A stretch of DNA of 64,000 nucleotides from Kribbella amoyensis (GTDB lineage Bacteria; Actinomycetota; Actinomycetes; Propionibacteriales; Kribbellaceae): positions 3,844,001 through 3,908,000 of the forward strand of contig NZ_VIVK01000001.1 in NCBI RefSeq assembly GCF_007828865.1, in the 5' to 3' direction. The notes under the pieces were generated by a model. It saw only the letters and a list, made by a program, of their open reading frames with translations, was not told where the DNA came from and did no database searches. The position numbers were made by a program, and so were the translations under genes. Shown here in pieces: positions 1-8,153 of this stretch; positions within the stretch are counted from its first letter, which is position 1, and every line of letters begins with the position of its first letter.

Positions 1-807
1 ACCGGCACCCTCACCTGGGTCGACATCGACGGTGGCACCTTGCACCACGCGACGCTCCACGGCACCGACTGGAGGACGCGGACGACGCACCTCGGCGCAC
101 CGCTCGCCGGAGCGCTCGCGGTCGACGACAAGACGTACGTGGTCGCACTCGGCACCGACCTGGTCGAGTGGTCCGAGGTGGACGGGTTCGGTGAGCGGAC
201 CCGGTTGCTGGACTCGGACGCCGTCCGGCTGAACGAGGCGGTCACCGATCCCCGTGGACGCGTCTGGGTCGGGAGCATGGCGTACGACTGGACCGCGGGG
301 GCCGGTGCCTACTTCGTCCGCGAGCCCGACGGACGCGTCCGTCAGGTGATCGACGGCGGGACCATTCCCAACGGGATGGGGTGGAGCCCGGACGGCACGG
401 TCATGCACACGACCGAGACGCGACCTGGACGGATCACCGCGTGGACCGTGGGTCCGGACGGCGATCCGGTGGAGCCGCGGACGGTGGTCGAGGCCGACGG
501 GTCGGACGGTGCACCCGACGGGCTCGCGGTCGATGTCGACGGCAACTTGTGGAGCGCGTTCGCGGGTGGTGGGCACGTCACCTGCTTCTCGCCGTCGGGA
601 CGGGTCCTGCACCGGGTCGACGTCCCGGTGCCGTTGACGACGAGCTGTTGTTTCGCCGGGCCCGACCGGGACCGGCTGGTGGTGACCACCGGGACCAAGC
701 GGCTGGACGCTCCCGCACTGCAGCGGTTCCCGGAGTCCGGGCGGGTGTGGGACGCCGGGCGGGTGGGGGCCGTCGGGGTCGAGTTGACACGAGTCGGAGA
801 GGAGTGA
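1..807 (+). CDS. SMP-30/gluconolactonase-family protein (5' end missing)
   Basis: The frame is open from base 1, so the true start lies outside the window; 268 residues remain. The sequence shows beta-propeller blades typical of the SMP-30/gluconolactonase/LRE family: a TIPNGMGWSPDG motif, then GAPDGLAVDVDGNLW. Family members are cytoplasmic metal-dependent lactonases that open sugar-acid lactones such as arabinono-, glucono- or xylono-lactone. The stop lies two bases before the GTG of the first permease, so it is probably the upstream part of the same operon. With the SDR dehydrogenase further down and two arabinofuranosidase-type enzymes, an oxidative L-arabinose route (sugar to lactone to acid) is a reasonable inference; the substrate is not shown by sequence. 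Confidence 0.85.
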   Translation, partial: TGTLTWVDIDGGTLHHATLHGTDWRTRTTHLGAPLAGALAVDDKTYVVALGTDLVEWSEVDGFGERTRLLDSDAVRLNEAVTDPRGRVWVGSMAYDWTAGAGAYFVREPDGRVRQVIDGGTIPNGMGWSPDGTVMHTTETRPGRITAWTVGPDGDPVEPRTVVEADGSDGAPDGLAVDVDGNLWSAFAGGGHVTCFSPSGRVLHRVDVPVPLTTSCCFAGPDRDRLVVTTGTKRLDAPALQRFPESGRVWDAGRVGAVGVELTRVGEE

Positions 808-809
808 TC

Positions 810-1724
810 GTGGCTGTTGCGTTCCCGGCGATGCGCGGCGGGCGACGAACGAGGTACCAGAACGGGTGGGCGTTGCTGTTCCTGGCGCCCTGGCTGATCG
901 GGTTCCTGGCGTTCACCGCCGGACCGATGCTGATGTCGCTGTACCTCGCCTTCACCAAGTACGACCTGCTGACCGCGCCGAAGTGGATCGGCTGGGGCAA
1001 CTTCGGCCGGATGTTCGGCGACGACCCGTTGTTCCTGCAGTCGCTGAAGGTGACAGCGATCTACGTGGTCGTGGGCACTCCGCTCAGTCTCGCCTTCGCC
1101 CTCGCGGTCGCCGTCGTCCTCAACCGCGGTCTGCGCGGACTCGACTTCTACCGCTCGGCGATCTACCTGCCGTCGTTGTTCGGCGGCAGCGTCGCGATCG
1201 CGGTGCTGTGGCGGAAAGTGTTCAACGGCGACGGCCTCGTGAACCAGATCCTCGCCCTGGTCGGGATCACCGGGCCGTCGTGGATCTCCGAGCCGCATAC
1301 CGCGCTCGGTACGCTGATCGCCCTCGAGGTCTGGCAGTTCGGCGCCCCGATGGTGATCTTCCTGGCCGGCCTGCGGCAGATCCCGCGGGAGTTCTACGAG
1401 GCCGCCCAGGTGGACGGGGCGAGCCGGTACCGGCAGTTCTGGAGCATCACGATGCCGCTGCTGAGCCCGATCGTGTTCTTCAACCTGACCCTGCAACTGA
1501 TCCGGTCGTTCCAGGCGTTCGCACCGGCGTTCATCATCAGCGACGGCTCCGGCGGACCGGCCGACTCGACGCTGTTCTACTCGCTGTACCTCTACCAGGA
1601 GGGCTTCGTGAACTTCGACATGGGCTACGCCGCCGCGATGGCCTGGATGCTGGTGCTGCTGGCCGGCGCCGTGGTGGCCGTCAACTTCCTCTTCGGCCGG
1701 TACTGGGTGCACTATGGCGACTGA
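810..1724 (+). CDS. Sugar ABC transporter permease, MalF/UgpA type
   Basis: A 304-residue inner-membrane subunit of a CUT1 carbohydrate importer. I chose GTG 810 because it follows a GGAGAGGAG ribosome binding site and leaves two bases after the previous stop; ATG 831 is an alternative. Six hydrophobic segments are visible, beginning with FLAPWLIGFLAF. The EAA loop that docks on the ATPase starts at residue 197 (EAAQVDGASRYRQFW). Its stop overlaps the start of the second permease by 11 bases, so both are translated together. It closely resembles the permease at 53170-54141 (shared stretches include APMVIFLAGLRQIP and GGPADSTL). No binding-protein gene accompanies this pair inside the window; it may lie upstream of base 1. 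Confidence 0.93.
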   Translation: MAVAFPAMRGGRRTRYQNGWALLFLAPWLIGFLAFTAGPMLMSLYLAFTKYDLLTAPKWIGWGNFGRMFGDDPLFLQSLKVTAIYVVVGTPLSLAFALAVAVVLNRGLRGLDFYRSAIYLPSLFGGSVAIAVLWRKVFNGDGLVNQILALVGITGPSWISEPHTALGTLIALEVWQFGAPMVIFLAGLRQIPREFYEAAQVDGASRYRQFWSITMPLLSPIVFFNLTLQLIRSFQAFAPAFIISDGSGGPADSTLFYSLYLYQEGFVNFDMGYAAAMAWMLVLLAGAVVAVNFLFGRYWVHYGD

Positions 1725-2607
1725 GCGACTCACCGCGATCTCCGACGACGCCGAGGCGCGTCCGGCCACCCGCCGCTGGGCACCGGGCCGCCGGCTGCTG
1801 GCGCACTTCGCGCTCGTCGTGGTCACCCTCGTGATGCTCTATCCCCTGGTGTGGATGGTGGCCAGCTCCTTCAAACCGACCGACGAGATCTTCTCCCAGC
1901 CCGGCCTGATCCCACGGCACTTCGAGCCGTCGAACTATGCCGAGGGCTGGAAGGGTGTCTCCACCGCGTTCAGCATCTTCGTCGAGAACTCGCTGTTCAT
2001 CTCGGTGGCGGCGATCATCGGCAACGTGTTCTCCTGCAGTCTCGCGGCGTTCGCGTTCGCGCGGCTGAACTTCATCGGCCGCCGGATCGCCTACGCGACG
2101 ATGCTGGTCACGCTGATGCTGCCGACCCACGTCACGCTGGTGCCGCAGTACATCCTGTTCAACAAGCTGGGCTGGGTGAACACGTTCTACCCGCTGTTCG
2201 TGCCGCACTTCTTCGCCGTCGACGCGTTCTTCGTGCTGCTGATGGTGCAGTTCATCCGCTCGCTGCCGAAGGAGCTGGACGAGGCGGCCCGGCTGGACGG
2301 GTGCTCGCCGTGGAAGATCTACCGGCACATCGTCTTCCCGTTGCTGCGGCCGGCCCTGGTGACCACGGTGATCTTCACCTTCATCTGGACGTACAACGAC
2401 TTCTTCAAGCAGCTCATCTACCTGAACGACGTCGAGCTGTTCACCGTACCGCTGGGGCTGCGGCAGTTCCTCGACTCCACCGGTGACTCGTCCTGGGGCC
2501 CGATGCTTGCCATGAGCACCCTGGCGCTGGTGCCGCCGCTGGTCCTGTTCGTCACGTTCCAGCGCCGGATCGTCGACGGCGTCGCCACCTCGGGCCTGAA
2601 GGGATGA
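1714..2607 (+). CDS. Sugar ABC transporter permease, MalG/UgpE type
   Basis: A 297-residue second membrane subunit of the same importer. After a short cytoplasmic N-terminus come transmembrane segments starting at LLAHFALVVVTLVMLYPLVW. The family's P-loop-like 'ASSFKPTDEIF' segment after helix 1 and the EAA loop (ELDEAARLDGCSPWKIYRHI, about residues 187-206) are both present. The ATG lies inside the end of the upstream permease gene, and its own stop overlaps the ATG of the SDR gene by four bases. Paralogous to the permease at 54131-55009. Substrate unknown; the surrounding enzymes point to arabinose-containing oligosaccharides. Confidence 0.93.
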   Translation: MATERLTAISDDAEARPATRRWAPGRRLLAHFALVVVTLVMLYPLVWMVASSFKPTDEIFSQPGLIPRHFEPSNYAEGWKGVSTAFSIFVENSLFISVAAIIGNVFSCSLAAFAFARLNFIGRRIAYATMLVTLMLPTHVTLVPQYILFNKLGWVNTFYPLFVPHFFAVDAFFVLLMVQFIRSLPKELDEAARLDGCSPWKIYRHIVFPLLRPALVTTVIFTFIWTYNDFFKQLIYLNDVELFTVPLGLRQFLDSTGDSSWGPMLAMSTLALVPPLVLFVTFQRRIVDGVATSGLKG

Positions 2608-3341
2608 GCCCGCCGGTACCAGTCGCCCTGGTCACCGGCGCCGGGGGTGGGATCGGCTCAGCGGTCGTGACGACGCTGGCGAAACACGGCTGGGCGGTGG
2701 TCGGCGTCGACCTGGTGGACCGCCCGGCCGGGCTCGATGTCTTCGGATCGACGGAGTGGGTCGTCGGCGACGTGCGCGACGAGTCGACCATCAGCTGCGC
2801 GCTGGAGGCCGCGACTGGTCTCGGTCAGGTCTGCGGACTGGTGACAGCGACGCTTGCCGAGCAGCGGGGTGCGCTGGACAGCCTGGACCAGGCCGCGCTC
2901 GCCGCGGTGTTCGACGTACAGGTCGCCGCGGCCTGGGCGTGGAGTACGGCGGTCGTCGCCGCCGCTTCGGACGAGTCGTCGATCGTGCACATCTCCAGCG
3001 TGCACTCGCAACGGGCAGCGGCCGGTATGGCGGCGTACGCGATCGGGAAGGCCGCCCTGGACGCACTCGTGCGGGCGGGTGCGGTCGAGTGGGGTCCGCG
3101 AGGGATCCGGTGCAACGCCGTACTCCCCGGATTCGTGCCGGTGGAGCGGAACAAGGCCCGCTGGTCGGACCCCGATGTGGCCGGGAACCTGCTGGCCAAC
3201 CATCCGCTCGGCCGCTTCGTCACCGCCGAGGACGTCGCGCAGGTCGTCGCGTTCCTCCTCGGCCCGGAGGCCCGCGCGATCACGGGCGTGGCCCTGCCGG
3301 TCGACGGCGGGATGCTCGCGATGCTCCCGCGCTGGGCCTGA
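2604..3341 (+). CDS. SDR-family NAD(P)-dependent dehydrogenase
   Basis: A 245-residue classical short-chain dehydrogenase. The nucleotide-binding motif TGAGGGIG lies at the N-terminus. The SYK catalytic set is readable: Ser in ISSVHSQ, then YAIGK with the active Tyr and Lys. The C-terminal ITGVALPVDGGM segment is typical of the family. ATG overlaps the upstream permease stop (ATGA). Its place in an operon with an SMP-30 lactonase suggests a sugar 1-dehydrogenase that makes the lactone for that enzyme. This is inference: SDRs are too versatile for a substrate call from sequence. Confidence 0.88.
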   Translation: MSPPVPVALVTGAGGGIGSAVVTTLAKHGWAVVGVDLVDRPAGLDVFGSTEWVVGDVRDESTISCALEAATGLGQVCGLVTATLAEQRGALDSLDQAALAAVFDVQVAAAWAWSTAVVAAASDESSIVHISSVHSQRAAAGMAAYAIGKAALDALVRAGAVEWGPRGIRCNAVLPGFVPVERNKARWSDPDVAGNLLANHPLGRFVTAEDVAQVVAFLLGPEARAITGVALPVDGGMLAMLPRWA

Positions 3342-3370
3342 CCACCTTCACACCAGACAGAGAGGCGCAC

Positions 3371-4969
3371 ATGGGATCCGCGCGACCGAACGTCCTGATC
3401 ATCCTGGTCGACGACATGGGGTACTCCGACATCGGCTGTTACGGCGGCGAGATCGGTACTCCGGCGATCGACAGCCTCGCCGCCACCGGGGCCCGGCTGA
3501 CGAACTTCTACAACACGGCGCGCTGCAGCCCGTCGCGCGCGTCGCTGCTGACCGGTCTGCACCCGCATCAGACCGGCGTCGCCGAACTGGTGAACAACGA
3601 CGGCCCCGGCGGGTACCCGGGCAGCCTGACCGAGCGGTCCGCCACCCTGGCCGAGACGTTCCGCGCCGCCGGGTACCGGACCCACCTGACCGGCAAGTGG
3701 CACCTGTCGAACGAGCGGGAGCGGCCGGACGGGAGCTGGCCGACGCGGCGCGGGTTCGACCGGTTCTGGGGGACGATCAGCGGTGCCGGGAGCTACTTCC
3801 AGACGACCACGTTGCACGACGGCGAGACCCCGGTACCGCTGTCCGAGCTCGGGCCGGACTTCTACTACACCGACGAGATCGGGACGCACGCCGCGGCCGC
3901 GATCCGGGACCAGGGCGACGACGGCCAGCCGTTCTTCGGGTACGTCGCGTTCACGGCGCCGCACTGGCCGTTGCACGCCAAGGAGTCCGATCTGGTCGAG
4001 ACACGCGGCCAGTTCGACGAGGGCTGGGACGTCCTGCGGACCCGTCGTCGCCGGCGCCAGCTCGACGCCGGGATCTGCTCCGCCGACGCGACACTCGACC
4101 AGCGGGACCCGGCCGTTCCGGCGTGGGCGGACGAGCCCGAGCAGAAGTGGCAGCTGGAGCGGATGGAGGCGTACGCCGCCCAGGTCCGGGCGATGGACCG
4201 CGCCGTCGGGACGATCCTGACCGCGCTGGACGAGACCGGGCAGCGGGACAACACGATCGTGCTGTTCCTGTCGGACAACGGTGGGTGCGCCGAGGAACTG
4301 CGCAGTGACGCGGAGGCCGCGGACCAGTTCCGCCGGCAGCACCTGATCATCCCGCCGAGCGCGCCCGACGGTACCCCGATGCGGGTGGGCAACTCGCCCA
4401 CGATCCGGCCGGGCACGGCGGACACGTACACGAGCTACGGCCAGGCCTGGGCGAATCTCTCGAACACCCCGTTCCGCCTGTACAAGCGCTGGGTCCATGA
4501 GGGCGGGATCGCGACTCCGCTGATCGTGTCGTGGCCTGCCGGCGGTCTGAGCGACGGCGTGTTCGACGCACCGCACCAGCTGACCGACATCGCCCCGACG
4601 TTGCTGCAGGCAACCGGCGTCCCGGCGGTCGTCGAGCGGGACGGGCAGTCCTTGCCGGCCCTGCGAGGTGTCAGCATGCTGGACCTGCTCCGGGGTGGAT
4701 CCGGCGTCGAGCACGACCTGTTCTGGGAGCACATCGGTAACGCCGCGGTCCGGTCCGGCGACTGGAAGCTCGTCCGCGAGTACGAGGGCGCGTGGGAGCT
4801 GTACGACCTCGCTGCGGATCGGAGTGAGAGCAACGACCTCGCGGCGGAGCACCCTGAGCGGGTCGAGGACCTCGCCGCGAAATGGCAGGCCTGGGCGGAC
4901 TCGATCGGCGTGATCCCGTACGGCGATGTCCTCGCGGCCCGCGCGTCGATGCCGAAACAGCCCGCCTGA
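3371..4969 (+). CDS. Type I sulfatase (arylsulfatase family)
   Basis: A 532-residue alkaline-phosphatase-superfamily hydrolase. The formylglycine signature C-S-P-S-R starts at Cys52, so maturation needs a formylglycine-generating enzyme, which is not in the window. Metal ligands D14 and D15 are in ILVDDMGYSD; GKWH and LSDNGG motifs follow, and a FWEH segment lies near the C-terminus. There is no signal peptide, so it appears cytoplasmic and would act on imported material. ATG 3371 follows AGAGAGGCGCAC after a 29-base gap from the SDR. In an operon with a sugar transporter and an arabinofuranosidase-like enzyme it may remove sulfate from a sulfated oligosaccharide; the actual substrate is unknown. 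Confidence 0.92.
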   Translation: MGSARPNVLIILVDDMGYSDIGCYGGEIGTPAIDSLAATGARLTNFYNTARCSPSRASLLTGLHPHQTGVAELVNNDGPGGYPGSLTERSATLAETFRAAGYRTHLTGKWHLSNERERPDGSWPTRRGFDRFWGTISGAGSYFQTTTLHDGETPVPLSELGPDFYYTDEIGTHAAAAIRDQGDDGQPFFGYVAFTAPHWPLHAKESDLVETRGQFDEGWDVLRTRRRRRQLDAGICSADATLDQRDPAVPAWADEPEQKWQLERMEAYAAQVRAMDRAVGTILTALDETGQRDNTIVLFLSDNGGCAEELRSDAEAADQFRRQHLIIPPSAPDGTPMRVGNSPTIRPGTADTYTSYGQAWANLSNTPFRLYKRWVHEGGIATPLIVSWPAGGLSDGVFDAPHQLTDIAPTLLQATGVPAVVERDGQSLPALRGVSMLDLLRGGSGVEHDLFWEHIGNAAVRSGDWKLVREYEGAWELYDLAADRSESNDLAAEHPERVEDLAAKWQAWADSIGVIPYGDVLAARASMPKQPA

Positions 4970-4982
4970 AAGGACGACGGAC

Positions 4983-6848
4983 ATGAAGAAGCGAACAGGG
5001 GCGATCGCCTTGGCGCTGATCGCCGCCGGCCTGACGCAGGTGCAGTTGCCGGCTGACGCGCGACCAGGTGACCGGGTCGCGATCCGGGTGGATCAGGGGC
5101 CACTGATGATGGCGGACGGCGTTCCCGCGCCGCCGATCGCGCCGGAGATCTTCGGGGCGAACGCCCGCTGGATCGACGACGAACTCGGCGCCTGGGACCC
5201 GGCGACCCAGGGCCCGGCGGCGGGCTTCGCGGACGCGGCCCAGGTAGCCGATCTCGAGCTGATCCGCTATCCCGGCGGGACGGTGGCGAACTTCTTCGAC
5301 TTCAAGAAGGCGATCGGGGCGAAGACGATGGTGATGGTGCCGTCGATCAACCAGACCGCCCAGGACGCGGCGGACTACGTCGAGTACATGAACGCACCCA
5401 GCGACGGAGCCGCGACCAACCCGAACGGGGGGACCGACTGGGCCGAGGTACGGGCGGCGAACGGTCATCCGGCGCCGTACGGCATCAAGACGTGGGAGTA
5501 CGGCAACGAGCCGTTCCTCGACGGACAGCGGTACTGGCGGGACCTCGACCAGCAGACGCGGGTACGGCAGTTCATCGAAGGCGGGTGGAGCCGGCAGACC
5601 GCGGCGTCGGCGACGTACCAGAACGACGACGGGCTGTTCAGCGGCTGCGACCTGGTGAACCGCAAGACGAGCACGGGTGCGGGCGGACAGACGTACCGGA
5701 CGCGCTACCCCCCGATCGCGCTGCCGGCCGACACGACGCCCGGGTCCGGCCCGATCGCGGAGCCGGTGCTGACCGTGAACGGCGCGCGCTGGACCCGGGT
5801 CGACTCGCTGGCGACCGCGGGTCCGGCCGATCAGGTGTACCAGGTCGGGACGGCCGACGGCACGGTCACCTTCGGGGACGGTGTCCACGGCGCGATCCCG
5901 GCGAATGGCGCCACGTTGAGCCTCGAGTACACAACCGGGCGGCACGACGGGTTCCTCGATTTCGTCCGGGCGATGAAGGCGGTCGACCCGGGGATCACGG
6001 TCTGCTCGGGCTGGGGCAAGCCGGAGTTCGTCGATGCCATGGGCAAACGTCCGTACGACTGCCTCGGGATCCACTCCTACACCGACCAGCACGGCGGGGA
6101 CGCCGAGGGCGCGTACGACTCGACCGAGCTGTACCAGCAGCTGATGAACGCGAGCGACCGCCCGACACAGGAGCTCGTCGACCTCCGCAAGCAACTCGGC
6201 AAGTACTTCCCGGATCCGCGTCAGCGGCCGGATCTCACCGTCACCGAGTACGGCACGATCAGCCAGAACGGGCCGACCGGGGTCGGGACGCCGAGCAACT
6301 TCGCGGCGATGCAGATGCACAACGTCTACCTGGCCACGATGCTGATCGGGCAACTCGGCAACGGCGTCCAGCTCTCCGTCAACTCGAACCTGAACGGCGG
6401 ACCGAACGCCGACCCGGCGAAACGGGACTGGGGCAACATCCTCGCCTCGCCACCGGGCTTCGGGATCACCGGCCGGTCGATGACGCTCACCCTGGCCGCG
6501 CCGATGATCGGAGCCGCACCACGCCAGGTGACGGTCGCCGGGAACCCGGTCGTGGCTGGGCAGAACTACACAGCCATTGTGGCCGCGGCGACTCGGACCA
6601 AGCACGGGTTGCAGCTGCTGGTCGTCAACCGGAGTCTCGACCAGGCGCTGCCGATCACCGTCGATCCGGCCGGCGGACCCGCGGTGAAGTCGGCCCGGCA
6701 GACGACGGTGACCGACGACGACATCACGGCGTACAACAACGACCAGGCACAACCGGTGCAGCCGGCAACGAAAACCCTGGCCAACGACCCGAAGGTCGAC
6801 GCCGAACTCCCACCGCACTCGGTCAGCCTGATCGAGCTTTCCTCCTAG
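4983..6848 (+). CDS. Secreted GH-A clan glycosidase, arabinofuranosidase-like
   Basis: A 621-residue protein with a Sec signal peptide (KKR followed by a hydrophobic run and a cut near ADA). The central part has the hallmarks of clan GH-A retaining glycosidases related to alpha-L-arabinofuranosidases: RYPGGTVANFF, the acid/base Glu176 in WEYGNEP and a likely nucleophile Glu422 in TVTEYGT. A beta-sandwich domain probably follows. AAAGGACG precedes the ATG. The gene ends tail to tail with the ROK repressor, the two stop codons overlapping (6845-6848). It probably releases arabinose or a related sugar outside the cell for the adjacent transporter. The exact GH family is uncertain; GH51-like is the nearest guess. 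Confidence 0.82.
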   Translation: MKKRTGAIALALIAAGLTQVQLPADARPGDRVAIRVDQGPLMMADGVPAPPIAPEIFGANARWIDDELGAWDPATQGPAAGFADAAQVADLELIRYPGGTVANFFDFKKAIGAKTMVMVPSINQTAQDAADYVEYMNAPSDGAATNPNGGTDWAEVRAANGHPAPYGIKTWEYGNEPFLDGQRYWRDLDQQTRVRQFIEGGWSRQTAASATYQNDDGLFSGCDLVNRKTSTGAGGQTYRTRYPPIALPADTTPGSGPIAEPVLTVNGARWTRVDSLATAGPADQVYQVGTADGTVTFGDGVHGAIPANGATLSLEYTTGRHDGFLDFVRAMKAVDPGITVCSGWGKPEFVDAMGKRPYDCLGIHSYTDQHGGDAEGAYDSTELYQQLMNASDRPTQELVDLRKQLGKYFPDPRQRPDLTVTEYGTISQNGPTGVGTPSNFAAMQMHNVYLATMLIGQLGNGVQLSVNSNLNGGPNADPAKRDWGNILASPPGFGITGRSMTLTLAAPMIGAAPRQVTVAGNPVVAGQNYTAIVAAATRTKHGLQLLVVNRSLDQALPITVDPAGGPAVKSARQTTVTDDDITAYNNDQAQPVQPATKTLANDPKVDAELPPHSVSLIELSS

Positions 6849-8053
6849 ACGGCGTTCGCCCTGAGAGCGGCGACGAAGGTCTCGGGGGAGCGGTAGACGG
6901 CGTCCAGCATGATCGCGGCGGCGGCGATGCCGAGGGCGTGCGGGCCGAAGGCGCTGGCCCGGATCCGTGCCTCGACGTCGCCGCCCCGGTCGACCGCGAG
7001 CTTGGCCCGCGCACTCTCGCGCAGGACCGCGACGTGGTCGACCGGAGCGGCGATCCCGCCACCGATCACGACGAGTTCGGGATCGAGCAGCTCGATCAGG
7101 GTCGCCGTCGCGGTCCCGACCAGGGCGGCCCGATCCTGGAGCAGCCGGCGGGCCCGGGCGTCACCGTTCACGGCGAGGGCGAACACGTCGTACACCTCCT
7201 GGTCGCCGCTGATCAGGCCGGCCGCGCGGGCCCGGCGGGCGACCTCGAGGTCCCCGCCGACCGCGGCGAAACAGGTCCGGCTGCCACAGGTGCACGGCTC
7301 GCTGGACCGGCCCGCGACGGGGAGGTGATCCAGACCGCCGGCGGCCGAGTGCGCGCCCCGGTACGGGGATCCGTTGAACACGTACCCCGCGCCGATGACG
7401 TTGCCGACGAACAGGTGGATGAAGTTGTCCACGCCGGTCGCCGCGCCGAACCAGTGCTCGGCCAGCGCGAGTGCCCGGACCTGCGAGTCGACCCGGATCG
7501 GCCGGTCCACCAGGTCGCCGAGCATCGCCGCCAGCGGGGCGTCCTGCCACCCGAGGACCGGCTGGCTGTGCACCTTCCCGGCCGCGCTGTCGACCCAGCC
7601 ACCGGTACTCGCGCCGACCCCGAGCACGGTCAGGTCGTGCGTGTCGAGCATCTTGTGGACCGAGCGCGCCACACTCCGTACCAGCGGCCGGAGGTTGGTG
7701 GTCCGCTCGGTGGTCGGGAGTTCGGCGATCAGCCGGCCGCGGAGGTCGATCAGGCAGGTCATCGTCCGGTGCAGGCCGAAGTGCACCCCGATCACGCCGT
7801 ACCGCGACCCGTCGATGGCGACCGGGACCTTCGGGCGGCCCATCCCGCGCTGCGTCGGCTCGGTGACCTCGGTGACCAGCCCGGAGCGGACCAGGGCACC
7901 GGTCAGCCGGGTGACCGATCCGGTCGACATCCCGATCGCGGTGGCGAGGTCGGTGCGCGCGGTCGGTCCGGAGCGCATCAGCTCGCGCATGATCGTCGAG
8001 TAGTTCTGCTGCCGGATATCGCTCAGCTGGGCAGAACGCGGGACGGCTGTCAT
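6845..8053 (-). CDS. ROK-family transcriptional repressor
   Basis: A 402-residue protein made of an N-terminal winged helix (ARTDLATAIGMSTGSVTRLTGAL, about residues 32-54) and a ROK sugar-kinase-like domain. The ROK zinc motif is readable as CTCGSRTCF. The reading frame extends 47 codons further upstream, but ATG 8053 gives the usual length and leaves room for a divergent promoter. It faces the GH51 gene across 100 bases and converges with the arabinofuranosidase-like gene. It is the natural candidate to control both clusters, with an imported sugar as inducer. Whether it keeps kinase activity is unclear; most HTH-ROK proteins do not. Confidence 0.9.
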   Translation of the reverse strand: MTAVPRSAQLSDIRQQNYSTIMRELMRSGPTARTDLATAIGMSTGSVTRLTGALVRSGLVTEVTEPTQRGMGRPKVPVAIDGSRYGVIGVHFGLHRTMTCLIDLRGRLIAELPTTERTTNLRPLVRSVARSVHKMLDTHDLTVLGVGASTGGWVDSAAGKVHSQPVLGWQDAPLAAMLGDLVDRPIRVDSQVRALALAEHWFGAATGVDNFIHLFVGNVIGAGYVFNGSPYRGAHSAAGGLDHLPVAGRSSEPCTCGSRTCFAAVGGDLEVARRARAAGLISGDQEVYDVFALAVNGDARARRLLQDRAALVGTATATLIELLDPELVVIGGGIAAPVDHVAVLRESARAKLAVDRGGDVEARIRASAFGPHALGIAAAAIMLDAVYRSPETFVAALRANAV

Positions 8054-8089
8054 GCCGTCGGTTCTAGCACCGTGGGTCGGTCCGGTCCA

Positions 8090-8118
8090 TTGACACCCCC
8101 GAACCGGGCCATTTAACT
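8090..8118 (+). promoter_or_regulatory. Putative sigma-70-type promoter of the GH51 gene
   Basis: TTGACA at 8090-8095 matches the -35 consensus. A TTAACT hexamer at 8113-8118, after a 17-base spacer, can serve as the -10. The position fits transcription of the GH51 gene starting at 8154. Confidence 0.5.
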
Positions 8119-8136
8119 TCAACTCAGAGATAAGTT
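8115..8136. promoter_or_regulatory. Possible ROK operator in the divergent region
   Basis: AACTT at 8115-8119 and AAGTT at 8132-8136 form an imperfect inverted repeat directly over the -10 region and start site of the GH51 promoter. A repressor bound here would block transcription. The arms are only five bases, so this is a weak call. Confidence 0.35.
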
Positions 8137-8153
8137 GGCGGAAGGAATCCGGA

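Noticed and set aside
4671..8116. Long open frames opposite and across the arabinofuranosidase-like and ROK genes
   Set aside because: Composition-driven shadows; the real genes have signal peptide, catalytic motifs and ribosome sites.
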